Of a stretch of DNA of 28,582 bases, positions 1-7,443 are shown piece by piece. This DNA is from JBFKQC01 sp041627895 (lineage in GTDB: Bacteria; Pseudomonadota; Alphaproteobacteria; Rhodobacterales; Rhodobacteraceae). Both the position numbers and the translations under genes were made by a program. The notes below the pieces were generated by a model. The model saw nothing but the letters and a program-made list of their open reading frames with translations, did not search any database and was not told the DNA's origin. Location of the stretch: NCBI GenBank assembly GCA_041627895.1, contig JBFKQC010000052.1:1-28582 (forward strand). The letters are read 5' to 3'. The number at the start of each line of letters is the position of its first letter. Positions within the stretch are counted from its first letter, which is position 1.

Positions 1-258
1 CCCGGCGGGCTGTACAAGGGCAATGACGCCGACGTCGAGACCTTCGGCGTGAAGGCGACCTTCGTGACCTCGGCCGACGTGCCCGAGGACGTGGTCTATA
101 CCGTGGTCAAGGCGGTGTTCGACAACTTCGACCGCTTCAAGGGCCTGCACCCGGCGTTTGCCAATCTCAAGGAAGAAGAGATGATCGCGGACGGTCTTTC
201 GGCACCGCTGCATGCCGGGGCCGAGAAGTACTATCGCGAGCGCGGCTGGATCCAGTAG
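1..258 (+). CDS. TAXI-family TRAP transporter solute-binding receptor, C-terminal fragment
   Basis: This is the last 85 codons of a gene that begins before the window, ending at TAG 256-258. The product should be the periplasmic receptor that captures the substrate and delivers it to the TRAP permease encoded next. Seen: the segment 'FGVKATFVTSADVPEDVVYTVVKAVFDN' followed by 'LHPAFANL' and an ending 'AEKYYRERGW', which is the usual end of TAXI (TRAP-associated extracytoplasmic immunogenic) receptors. The ligand-binding core is outside the window, so the substrate cannot be judged from this fragment. The fused TRAP permease gene 116 nt downstream fits a TAXI system, because TAXI receptors normally pair with fused permeases. 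A GTG at 49 is internal and not a start. Confidence 0.85.
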   Translation, partial: PGGLYKGNDADVETFGVKATFVTSADVPEDVVYTVVKAVFDNFDRFKGLHPAFANLKEEEMIADGLSAPLHAGAEKYYRERGWIQ

Positions 259-284
259 GCGCCCGATCCTTTGACGCCAAACCG

Positions 285-335
285 GCGGCCCCGTTCCGGC
301 GGGGCCGCGCGGACCCGGGGTCAGGGTCGTGACCC
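285..335 (+). other. Two consecutive hairpins between TRAP receptor and permease genes
   Basis: The first has a perfect 9-bp stem GCGGCCCCG/CGGGGCCGC (285-293 with 300-308) and a 6-nt loop. The second has a 6-bp stem GGGTCA/TGACCC (318-323 with 330-335) and a 6-nt loop. Neither is followed by a T-run, so neither looks like a full intrinsic terminator. Hairpins at this position in binding-protein operons are known to allow more receptor than permease through partial termination or 3'-end protection of the receptor message. That role is inferred here. Confidence 0.6.
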
Positions 336-374
336 GAGGACCCGATTGCGACAAGTACGGCGGGGGGCCGACAG

Positions 375-3137
375 ATGAGCGACGACAAGCAGTTTCAGGC
401 CGCAGCGGTCGAACAGGCGGCAGCCGGCAGGGCCGGGCTGAGCCAGGAAGAACTCGACGAGCTCGTCGCATCCTCCGACACCGGCGGACGCTCGCCGGCC
501 GGGGTGGTCGGCAAGCTGCTGCTGGTGGTCGCGCTCTGCTGGTCGCTGTTCCAGCTTTGGATTTCCTCGCCGGTTCCGTTCATGGTCGGCTGGGGCGTGT
601 TCAACGACACCGAGGCGCGGTCGATCCACCTGGCCTTTGCGCTGTTCCTGGCGTTCGCGGCCTATCCCGCGGCGCGGAGCACCGGGCAGCTGGTGCTGGC
701 GCTGGCCGTGCCGGCGCTGCTGACGTTCCTTTTCATGTACGGCGCCAAGGCCGGGGTGCCGGTCTGGTGGGTGCCGATCTTCGGCGTCGCGGTGGCGGCG
801 GCGATCCTGCTGGGCTCGCCCAAGGACCATATCCCGGTCTGGGAATGGGGCCTGGCGCTGGTCGGCGCGGCCGCGGCGCTGTATCTCTACGTGTTCTATG
901 ACGGCATCGCCGGCCGCGTGGGCGCGCCGATCCTGCAGGACTACGTCGTCGCGGTGATCGGGCTGATGCTGCTTCTGGAGGCGACGCGCCGCGCGCTGGG
1001 CCCGGCGCTGATGATCGTGGCAACAATGTTCCTGGCCTATACGTTCCTCGGCCCGCTGATGCCGTCGATCATCGCCCACAAGGGCAACAACCTTAGCGAA
1101 GTGGTGAACCACCAGTGGATCACCACCGAGGGCGTGTTCGGCATCGCGCTGGGCGTCTCGACCTCGTTCGTGTTCCTGTTCGTGCTGTTCGGCTCGCTTT
1201 TGGACAAGGCGGGCGCGGGCAACTACTTCATCCAGGTCGCGTTCAGCCTGATGGGCCACCTGCGCGGCGGGCCGGCCAAGGCCGCCGTTGTGTCCTCGGC
1301 GATGACCGGGCTGATCTCGGGCTCGTCGATCGCCAACGTGGTGACGACGGGCACCTTCACGATCCCGCTGATGAAGCGCGTGGGCTTTTCCGCCGAGAAG
1401 GCCGGCGCGGTCGAGGTCGCCAGTTCCGTGAACGGCCAGATCATGCCGCCGGTGATGGGCGCGGCGGCGTTCCTGATGGTCGAATACGTCGGCATCCCCT
1501 ATTTCGACGTGGTCAAGCACGCCTTCCTGCCGGCGGTGATCAGCTATATCGCGCTGGTCTACATCGTGCATCTCGAGGCGATGAAGGCCAACATGCAGGG
1601 CCTGCCGCGCGCCTACGAGCCGAAGCCCATCGTCCAGCGCCTGATCGGCATCGCGTTCGCGATCATCGTGGTCTGCGCGCTCAGCTTCGCGGTCTATTAC
1701 GGCATGGGCTGGATCCGGCCCGCGTTCCCGGCGACCGCCGGCTACATCGTCTTCGCGCTGCTGGTCGCGGTCTATGTCGGGCTTCTCTACGTCGCCTCGC
1801 GCGAGGCGCCGCTGGAGATGGAGGACCCGGACGCGCCGGTGACCAAGCTGCCGCTGCCGGGGCCGACGATCCGGTCCGGCCTGCACTTCCTGCTGCCGGT
1901 CGTGGTGCTGGTCTGGGCGCTGATGGTCGACCGCCTGTCGCCCGGCCTCTCGGCGTTCTGGGCGGCTTCGTTCATGGTGTTCATCCTCCTCACCCAGCGC
2001 CCGATCCTGGCGATCCTGCGCGGCGGCGGCGACACCGGCGCCGCGATCCGCGAGGGCATCATCGACCTGTTCGACGGCCTCGTCGCGGGCGCGCGCAACA
2101 TGATCGGCATCGGCATCGCCACGGCGACCGCCGGCATCATCGTCGGCGCGGTCAGCCAGACCGGCGTCGGCAGCGCGCTGGCCGACGTGGTCGAGGTGCT
2201 GTCGGGCGGCAACATCATGGCGATCCTCGTCCTGACCGCGATCCTCAGCCTGATCCTCGGGATGGGCCTGCCGACAACGGCGAACTACATCGTGGTCTCG
2301 GCGCTGCTCGCGCCGGTGATCGTGACGCTCGGCCAGCAGAACGGGCTGATCGTGCCGCTGATCGCGGTGCATCTGTTCGTGTTCTACTTCGGCATCATGG
2401 CCGACGTGACGCCGCCGGTGGGGCTGGCATCGTTCGCCGCGGCGGCGGTGTCGGGCGGCGACCCGATCCGCACCGGGGTGGTGGCGTTCTTCTACTCCTT
2501 GCGAACCGCAGCGCTGCCGTTCCTGTTCATCTTCAACACGGATCTGCTGCTGATCAACGTGGGCTGGGGGCAGGGCATCTTCGTCTTCATCGTGGCGACG
2601 ATCGCGATGCTCCTGTTCGCGGCGGCGACGCAGGGCTGGTTCCTGGCGCGCAACCGCATCCACGAGACGGTCGCGCTGCTGCTGGTCGCGTTCACGCTGT
2701 TCCGCCCGGGGTTCTGGATGGACATGGTCGCGCCACCCTTCGAGAACGTGCCGCCGGCCGCGATCGAGCAGGCCGCGATGGCGGCCGGGGTCGGCCAGAC
2801 CCTGCGGCTGCAGGTCAGCGGGCTGAACGCGGTGGGCGATCCGGTGACCTTCACCGCGCTCTTGCCGGTGGGCGAGGGCGAGACCGGGGCCGACCGGCTG
2901 CTGGCCTCGGGGCTGGAATACATCGTCAACGGCGACGAGGTGGTGATCGACAACGTCGCCTTCGGCAGCGCTGCGGCCGAGGCCGGGTTCGACTGGGACC
3001 AGAAGATCGAGCAGGTTCTGGCGCCGGTGTCGCAGCCGACGAAGTACCTGATGTTCATTCCGGCGCTTCTGCTGCTGGGGCTGGTGGTGATGCTGCAGCG
3101 CGGGCGCGCACGCCCGGAACCGGCCGCGGCGGCCTGA
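375..3137 (+). CDS. TRAP transporter fused permease (DctQ-DctM, TAXI type) with C-terminal DUF3394-like region
   Basis: A 920-aa inner-membrane protein that should form the sodium-driven transport channel for the TAXI receptor upstream. A hydrophilic N-terminus of about 50 residues is followed by a DctQ-like membrane block (about 55-180), then a long DctM block (about 190-710) with the signatures 'GMGLPTTANYIVVSALLAPV' (about 629-648) and 'ADVTPPVGLASFAAAAVSGG' (about 675-694). After residue 715 comes a mostly soluble region and a last membrane segment near 890-910, matching the DUF3394 extension of many alphaproteobacterial fused TRAP permeases. The ATG at 375 has a G-rich ribosome site upstream (CGGGGGG). 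The universal stress protein gene begins 13 nt after the stop, as in TeaABCD-like operons. The substrate is unknown. The family call is firm. Confidence 0.95.
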   Translation: MSDDKQFQAAAVEQAAAGRAGLSQEELDELVASSDTGGRSPAGVVGKLLLVVALCWSLFQLWISSPVPFMVGWGVFNDTEARSIHLAFALFLAFAAYPAARSTGQLVLALAVPALLTFLFMYGAKAGVPVWWVPIFGVAVAAAILLGSPKDHIPVWEWGLALVGAAAALYLYVFYDGIAGRVGAPILQDYVVAVIGLMLLLEATRRALGPALMIVATMFLAYTFLGPLMPSIIAHKGNNLSEVVNHQWITTEGVFGIALGVSTSFVFLFVLFGSLLDKAGAGNYFIQVAFSLMGHLRGGPAKAAVVSSAMTGLISGSSIANVVTTGTFTIPLMKRVGFSAEKAGAVEVASSVNGQIMPPVMGAAAFLMVEYVGIPYFDVVKHAFLPAVISYIALVYIVHLEAMKANMQGLPRAYEPKPIVQRLIGIAFAIIVVCALSFAVYYGMGWIRPAFPATAGYIVFALLVAVYVGLLYVASREAPLEMEDPDAPVTKLPLPGPTIRSGLHFLLPVVVLVWALMVDRLSPGLSAFWAASFMVFILLTQRPILAILRGGGDTGAAIREGIIDLFDGLVAGARNMIGIGIATATAGIIVGAVSQTGVGSALADVVEVLSGGNIMAILVLTAILSLILGMGLPTTANYIVVSALLAPVIVTLGQQNGLIVPLIAVHLFVFYFGIMADVTPPVGLASFAAAAVSGGDPIRTGVVAFFYSLRTAALPFLFIFNTDLLLINVGWGQGIFVFIVATIAMLLFAAATQGWFLARNRIHETVALLLVAFTLFRPGFWMDMVAPPFENVPPAAIEQAAMAAGVGQTLRLQVSGLNAVGDPVTFTALLPVGEGETGADRLLASGLEYIVNGDEVVIDNVAFGSAAAEAGFDWDQKIEQVLAPVSQPTKYLMFIPALLLLGLVVMLQRGRARPEPAAAA

Positions 3138-3150
3138 GGGAGATCGAGAC

Positions 3151-3576
3151 ATGTTTGACAAGATCCTGCTCCCGATCGACCTGAACCACACCGAAAGCTG
3201 GAAGGTGGCGCTGCCGATGGCGCGGCGCTGCGCCGGGGCGAACGGCGAGATTCACCTGCTTGGGATCGTGCACGACCTCGGCGTGGCGATGGTCGCCTCG
3301 TACCTGCCGGAGGGCTTCGAGCAGAAGGCGATGGAAAAGCTGAAGGCGGCGCTGACCGAGTTCGCCGGCAGCGAGTTGCCCGCCGGTGCCAGGGTCGCGG
3401 TCCATGTGGGCCACGGCCACGTGCCCGAGACCATCCTCAGGATCGCCGGCGACATCGGCGCGGACCTGATCGTGATGGCCTCGCACCCGCCGCACGATTT
3501 CCAGACGCTGCTGGTCGGCTCGAACGCCGACAAGGTGGTGCGGCACTCGGAAATCCCGGTGCTGGTGGTGCGATGA
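3151..3576 (+). CDS. Universal stress protein (UspA family), TRAP-associated
   Basis: A 141-aa single-domain cytoplasmic Usp. Seen: the start 'MFDKILLPID' with Asp10, the usual adenine-side residue, and the end 'LLVGSNADKVVRHSEIPVLVVR', which is the Usp C-terminal strand-helix-strand. The ATP-binding pattern G-x2-G-x9-G-[ST] is incomplete: Ala110 and Pro113 stand where the first two glycines belong, while Gly123-Ser124 remain. Nucleotide binding may therefore be weakened or altered. A Usp encoded beside TRAP genes is a known arrangement; TeaD controls the ectoine TRAP system TeaABC in Halomonas. By analogy this protein may tune the permease. Its start lies 13 nt after the permease stop with GGGAG upstream, so co-transcription is very likely. 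Confidence 0.9.
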   Translation: MFDKILLPIDLNHTESWKVALPMARRCAGANGEIHLLGIVHDLGVAMVASYLPEGFEQKAMEKLKAALTEFAGSELPAGARVAVHVGHGHVPETILRIAGDIGADLIVMASHPPHDFQTLLVGSNADKVVRHSEIPVLVVR

Positions 3577-3593
3577 ACGACATTCAAGAACGC

Positions 3594-3615
3594 GCGCCCG
3601 GCCCGAACCGGGCGC
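3594..3615 (+). other. Intercistronic hairpin between usp and the carbon-nitrogen hydrolase gene
   Basis: A perfect 8-bp stem GCGCCCGG/CCGGGCGC with loop CCCGAA sits in the 85-nt gap after the stress-protein gene. No T-run follows. It may mark partial termination or an mRNA end-point inside the operon, or separate the transport half from the enzyme half. Confidence 0.5.
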
Positions 3616-3661
3616 CGACCACGAAACCAACAGGGTCCACCCCATTCCTGACGGAGACCCC

Positions 3662-4630
3662 ATGACACCCTTCGCCATCGCCGGCGTGCAGATGCACGTC
3701 GCCGCCCTGCACTCGAACGTCGAGGCGATGCGCCACAGGATCGAAATCCTGATGGCGCGCTTTCCCTGGACGCAGATGGTGCTGTTTTCCGAGCTTGCGC
3801 CCTACGGCCCGCTCGACCGTTTCGCCCAGCCGTTCCCGAACGAGGCGCTGGGCCTGTTCCAGGAGGACGCACGGCGCTACGGCATCTGGCTGATCCCCGG
3901 GTCGATGTTCGAGAAGGCGCCGGACGGGCGCATCCTGAACACCTCGGTGGTGATCAACCCCGAGGGCGAGATCGTCGCCAGGTACTCGAAGATGTTCCCG
4001 TTCCGGCCCTACGAGGCCGGGATTTCCGCCGGCACCGAGTTCTGCGTCTTCGACGTGCCGGACGTGGGCCGGTTCGGGCTGTCGATCTGCTATGACATCT
4101 GGTTCCCGGAAACCACGCGGCAGCTGACCAGCCAGGGCGTCGAGGTGCTGTTGCACCCGGTCCTGACCGGCACCACCGACCGCGAGGCCGAGATCGCCAT
4201 CGCGCGCGCCACGGCGGCGCAGTTCCAGTGCTATGTCTTCGACGTCAACGGTCTGGCGGCGGGCGGCGTGGGGCGGTCGCTGGTGGTCGACCCCTCGGCG
4301 CTGGTGCTGCACCAGTCGGCCGGGCAGGAAGACATGTTCCCGATCGAGATCGACCTGGACCTGGTGCGCCGCCAGCGCGAAACCGGGCTGAAGGGTCTTG
4401 GCCAGGTGCTGAAGAGCTTCCGCGACCGCGAGGCCGAGTTCCCGGTCTATGACCGCGCCAGCGGGGCGGATGCCTATCTGCACACGCTCGGCCCCCTCGA
4501 GATGCCGCGCAAGGGCGCGCCGTCGGGCGTCAGCGCCGCGGACCCGCGCACCGCGCTCGGCTATTCCGAGCGCCCCGGCGGGCCTGCCACCAACATCGCC
4601 GCCTTCAAGGGGAAGACCGGCACGGACTGA
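3662..4630 (+). CDS. Carbon-nitrogen hydrolase (nitrilase superfamily amidase)
   Basis: A 322-aa cytoplasmic enzyme expected to hydrolyse a linear amide, carbamoyl or nitrile C-N bond through a cysteine thioester. The Glu-Lys-Cys triad is visible: Glu44 in 'LFSELAPYG', Lys110 in 'RYSKMFPF' and Cys143 in 'LSICYDIWFPE'. The core fills about residues 1-255. The last 65 or so residues extend past the usual domain end and are probably specific to this subgroup. The exact substrate cannot be read from the sequence; N-carbamoyl-amine or aliphatic-amide hydrolases are the nearest ideas. It precedes a PLP decarboxylase gene by 44 nt and follows the TRAP/Usp genes, so the substrate is probably an imported nitrogen compound or an amide made by the ATP-grasp enzyme downstream. 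ATG at 3662 has ACGGAG upstream. Confidence 0.9.
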   Translation: MTPFAIAGVQMHVAALHSNVEAMRHRIEILMARFPWTQMVLFSELAPYGPLDRFAQPFPNEALGLFQEDARRYGIWLIPGSMFEKAPDGRILNTSVVINPEGEIVARYSKMFPFRPYEAGISAGTEFCVFDVPDVGRFGLSICYDIWFPETTRQLTSQGVEVLLHPVLTGTTDREAEIAIARATAAQFQCYVFDVNGLAAGGVGRSLVVDPSALVLHQSAGQEDMFPIEIDLDLVRRQRETGLKGLGQVLKSFRDREAEFPVYDRASGADAYLHTLGPLEMPRKGAPSGVSAADPRTALGYSERPGGPATNIAAFKGKTGTD

Positions 4631-4631
4631 G

Positions 4632-4649
4632 CGCCGCGCCGGCGCGGCG
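4632..4649 (+). other. 18-bp perfect palindrome before the decarboxylase gene
   Basis: CGCCGCGCCGGCGCGGCG is its own reverse complement, starts immediately after the hydrolase stop, and lies 25 nt before the decarboxylase ATG. As RNA it would form a GC-rich hairpin upstream of the ribosome site AGGAAGGG. It could slow transcription or protect the downstream message. In such GC-rich DNA, chance is also possible. Confidence 0.4.
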
Positions 4650-4674
4650 GCTTGCAACAGGAAGGGACTGCCCC

Positions 4675-7419
4675 ATGAACGTTCATGCGAGCGACAGCAA
4701 GATTCCCTCGATCGGCGACTATTACAGCGCGACGCAGCTGCGCGCCGACCGATGGAGCGCGCTGCGCGAGACGGCGGAATCGCTGCACGTGCACGGGATC
4801 GAGGGGCGGCAGGGCAAGAAGCTTCTGGCGACGGCCGAGACGCTGTTCGAGGCGCTGGCGCCGATCGAGCTTTACTGGGCGTTTCCCGGCGCGCGGTCGT
4901 TCGAGCATCTGCGCAGGCTGCTCGAACACCGCAACATCGAGGATCTGTCCAGCGAGGTGCGCCGGGTCTCGCGGGCGCTGACCTCGGGCGCCTACCGCCG
5001 CCGCGCGATCCCGATCGGCGCCGACGATCTGGACGGCGACGATTTCGAGGACGAAAGCACGCTGCCGCCCGAGGCGCGCGCGCTGGGGCGGCCCTATTTC
5101 GAGGTGCTGATCGTCGACAACGTGACCGAGCACCAGGAACGCTTTCTGCGCAACAACCTGAACCGGATGCGCCGCCCGGAGGACCCGTTCATCTATGAGC
5201 CGGTCGTGGTGCCCAGCCTCGAGGATGCGCTGATCGGCATCCTGTTCAACCACAACGTCCAGGCCGTCGTGGTGCGCCCCGGGCTGACGCTGAAGTCGAA
5301 GAACGACCTGCCGATCCTCAAGCAGTACCTGAACCGGGTCGGCGAGGAAGAGGATGTCGACGGGCTGGAACCCAGCGACTACGGCCCCGAGGCCTGCCGG
5401 CTGATCGCCAAGGTGCGGCCCGAACTCGACGCCTACCTGATCACCGACCGTTCGGCCGAGGACATTGCCGGGCTGGACCTCGGCCGTTGCCGGCGGGTGT
5501 TCTACAACCAGGAGGATTTCCTGGAACTGCACCTGAACATCCTGCGCGGCGTGAACCGGCGCTACAAGACGCCGTTCTTCACGGCGCTGAAGGAATATTC
5601 CAGGCAGCCCACCGGCGTGTTTCACGCCATGCCGATCAGCCGCGGCAAGTCGATCAGCCGTTCGCACTGGATCCAGGACATGGGCGCGTTCTACGGGCCG
5701 AACATCTTTCTGGCGGAGACCTCGGCGACCAGCGGCGGGCTCGACAGCCTGCTGGAGCCCCGCGGCCCGATCAAGGAAGCCCAGGACATGGCGGCGCGCG
5801 CCTTCGGCGCGAAGCAGACCTTCTTTGCCACCAACGGCACCTCGACCTGCAACAAGATCGTGGTGCAGGCGCTGGTGCGGCCCGGCGACATCGTGCTGAT
5901 CGACCGCGATTGCCACAAGTCGCACCATTACGGCATGGTGCTGGCCGGCGCCAACGTGGTCTACATGGACAGCTATCCGCTGCACGAATACTCGATGTAC
6001 GGGGCGGTGCCGCTGCGCGAGATCAAGCACACGCTGCTGCAGCTGAAGGCGGCCGGCAAGCTGGACCGCGTGCGCATGGTGCTGCTGACCAACTGCACCT
6101 TCGACGGCATCGTCTACAACGTGCAGCGCGTGATGGAGGAATGCCTGGCGATCAAGAACGACCTGGTGTTCCTGTGGGACGAGGCCTGGTTCGCCTTTGC
6201 GCGGTTCAGCCCGACCTACCGCCAGCGCACCGCGATGGGCGTGGCGAACACGCTGCGCGACAGCCTGCGCACGCCCGAGGCCGCGAAGGCCTATGAAAAA
6301 CAGCGCAAAGAGCTGGAAGGCGCGGACGAAGAGACGCTGCTGAACACGCGGCTTCTGGCGCCGCCCGACGCCCGGGTGCGGGTCTATGCCACGCAGTCGA
6401 CGCACAAGACGCTGACCTCGCTGCGCCAGGGCTCGATGATCCACGTCAACGACCAGGACTTCAAGGGCGAGGTGGAGCAGTCGTTCCACGAGGCCTACAT
6501 GACCCACACCTCGACCTCGCCGAACTACCAGATCATCGCCTCGCTCGATGTCGGGCGGCGCCAGGTAGAGCTGGAAGGCTTCGAGTTCGTGCAGCGCCAG
6601 GTCGAAAGCGCCATGGCGATCCGGCGCGCGGTGTCCAGCCATCCGCTGTTGCAGAAGTACTTCCGCGTGCTGACGCCCGGCGACATGATCCCCGAGGAAT
6701 ACCGCGAAAGCGGCATCCAGGCCTATTACGACGCCGAACAGGGCTGGTCCGACAAGTGGGATATCTGGTCGCGCGACGACTTCGTGCTGGATCCGACGCG
6801 GGTGACGCTGGCCGTGGGCGGCACCGGCTGGGACGGCGACACGTTCAAGACCAAGATCCTGATGGACAAGTACGGCATCCAGATCAACAAGACCTCGCGC
6901 AACACCGTGCTGTTCATGACCAATATCGGCACCACGCGATCCTCGGTCGCCTACCTGATCGAGGTGCTGGTCGAGATCGCCAACGACCTTGACGACCTCT
7001 TGGACGACGCCTCGAAGATGGAGAAGCGCTCGTTCGAGAACCGGGTCGCCGGGCTGGTCGAGCACGTGCCGCCGCTGCCGGATTTCAGCCGGTTCCACGA
7101 TGCGTTCCGCGGCGGCAAGGACACGCCGGAAGGCGACATCCGGCAGGCGTTCTTCCTGGCCTACGACGAGGAGAAATGCGACTACCTGCCGCTCGACGAT
7201 GCGCTGATGAAGCGGCTGGAGGCGGGGGAAGAGCTGGTTTCGTCCTCGTTCATCATCCCCTATCCGCCCGGCTTCCCGATCCTGGTGCCCGGCCAGGTGA
7301 TCAGCCCGGAAATCCTGTCATTCATGCGCGCGCTCGACGTCAGCGAGATCCACGGCTACCGCCACGACCTTGGGCTGAGAGTGTTCACCAAGGACGCGCT
7401 CAAGGCCTTGAAGACCTGA
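4675..7419 (+). CDS. Long Orn/Lys/Arg-type PLP-dependent decarboxylase (fold type I), uncharacterised subgroup
   Basis: A 914-aa cytoplasmic enzyme expected to decarboxylate a basic amino acid or related compound to an amine. Seen: 'FFATNGTSTCNK' (PLP phosphate region), 'DRDCHKSHHYG' with His414-Lys415-Ser416, 'LWDEAWFAF' with Asp502 (pyridine-nitrogen contact), and 'YATQSTHKTLTSLRQGS', where Lys578 should carry PLP. Residues 1 to about 300 hold a wing-like domain; the PLP domain runs to about 700, followed by a C-terminal domain. Biodegradative arginine or lysine decarboxylases are about 715-756 aa with the lysine near 367-386, so about 190 residues are added before the lysine here, including the acidic stretch 'GADDLDGDDFEDES'. 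Substrate choice cannot be assigned. The gene lies 24 nt before the ATP-grasp gene, so the two products probably work together. Confidence 0.9.
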   Translation: MNVHASDSKIPSIGDYYSATQLRADRWSALRETAESLHVHGIEGRQGKKLLATAETLFEALAPIELYWAFPGARSFEHLRRLLEHRNIEDLSSEVRRVSRALTSGAYRRRAIPIGADDLDGDDFEDESTLPPEARALGRPYFEVLIVDNVTEHQERFLRNNLNRMRRPEDPFIYEPVVVPSLEDALIGILFNHNVQAVVVRPGLTLKSKNDLPILKQYLNRVGEEEDVDGLEPSDYGPEACRLIAKVRPELDAYLITDRSAEDIAGLDLGRCRRVFYNQEDFLELHLNILRGVNRRYKTPFFTALKEYSRQPTGVFHAMPISRGKSISRSHWIQDMGAFYGPNIFLAETSATSGGLDSLLEPRGPIKEAQDMAARAFGAKQTFFATNGTSTCNKIVVQALVRPGDIVLIDRDCHKSHHYGMVLAGANVVYMDSYPLHEYSMYGAVPLREIKHTLLQLKAAGKLDRVRMVLLTNCTFDGIVYNVQRVMEECLAIKNDLVFLWDEAWFAFARFSPTYRQRTAMGVANTLRDSLRTPEAAKAYEKQRKELEGADEETLLNTRLLAPPDARVRVYATQSTHKTLTSLRQGSMIHVNDQDFKGEVEQSFHEAYMTHTSTSPNYQIIASLDVGRRQVELEGFEFVQRQVESAMAIRRAVSSHPLLQKYFRVLTPGDMIPEEYRESGIQAYYDAEQGWSDKWDIWSRDDFVLDPTRVTLAVGGTGWDGDTFKTKILMDKYGIQINKTSRNTVLFMTNIGTTRSSVAYLIEVLVEIANDLDDLLDDASKMEKRSFENRVAGLVEHVPPLPDFSRFHDAFRGGKDTPEGDIRQAFFLAYDEEKCDYLPLDDALMKRLEAGEELVSSSFIIPYPPGFPILVPGQVISPEILSFMRALDVSEIHGYRHDLGLRVFTKDALKALKT

Positions 7420-7443
7420 AGAAAGCACCAGAAGGATACAAAG

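Noticed and set aside
321..3191. Minus-strand open frame of about 956 codons opposite the TRAP permease; similar very long frames at 4561-7098 minus, 16828-19788 minus, 16737-20102 plus and 24097-27756 minus
   Set aside because: The translations are rich in Arg, His, Gln, Asp and Ala without domain motifs and lie over clearly real genes. They are a by-product of very high GC at third codon positions.
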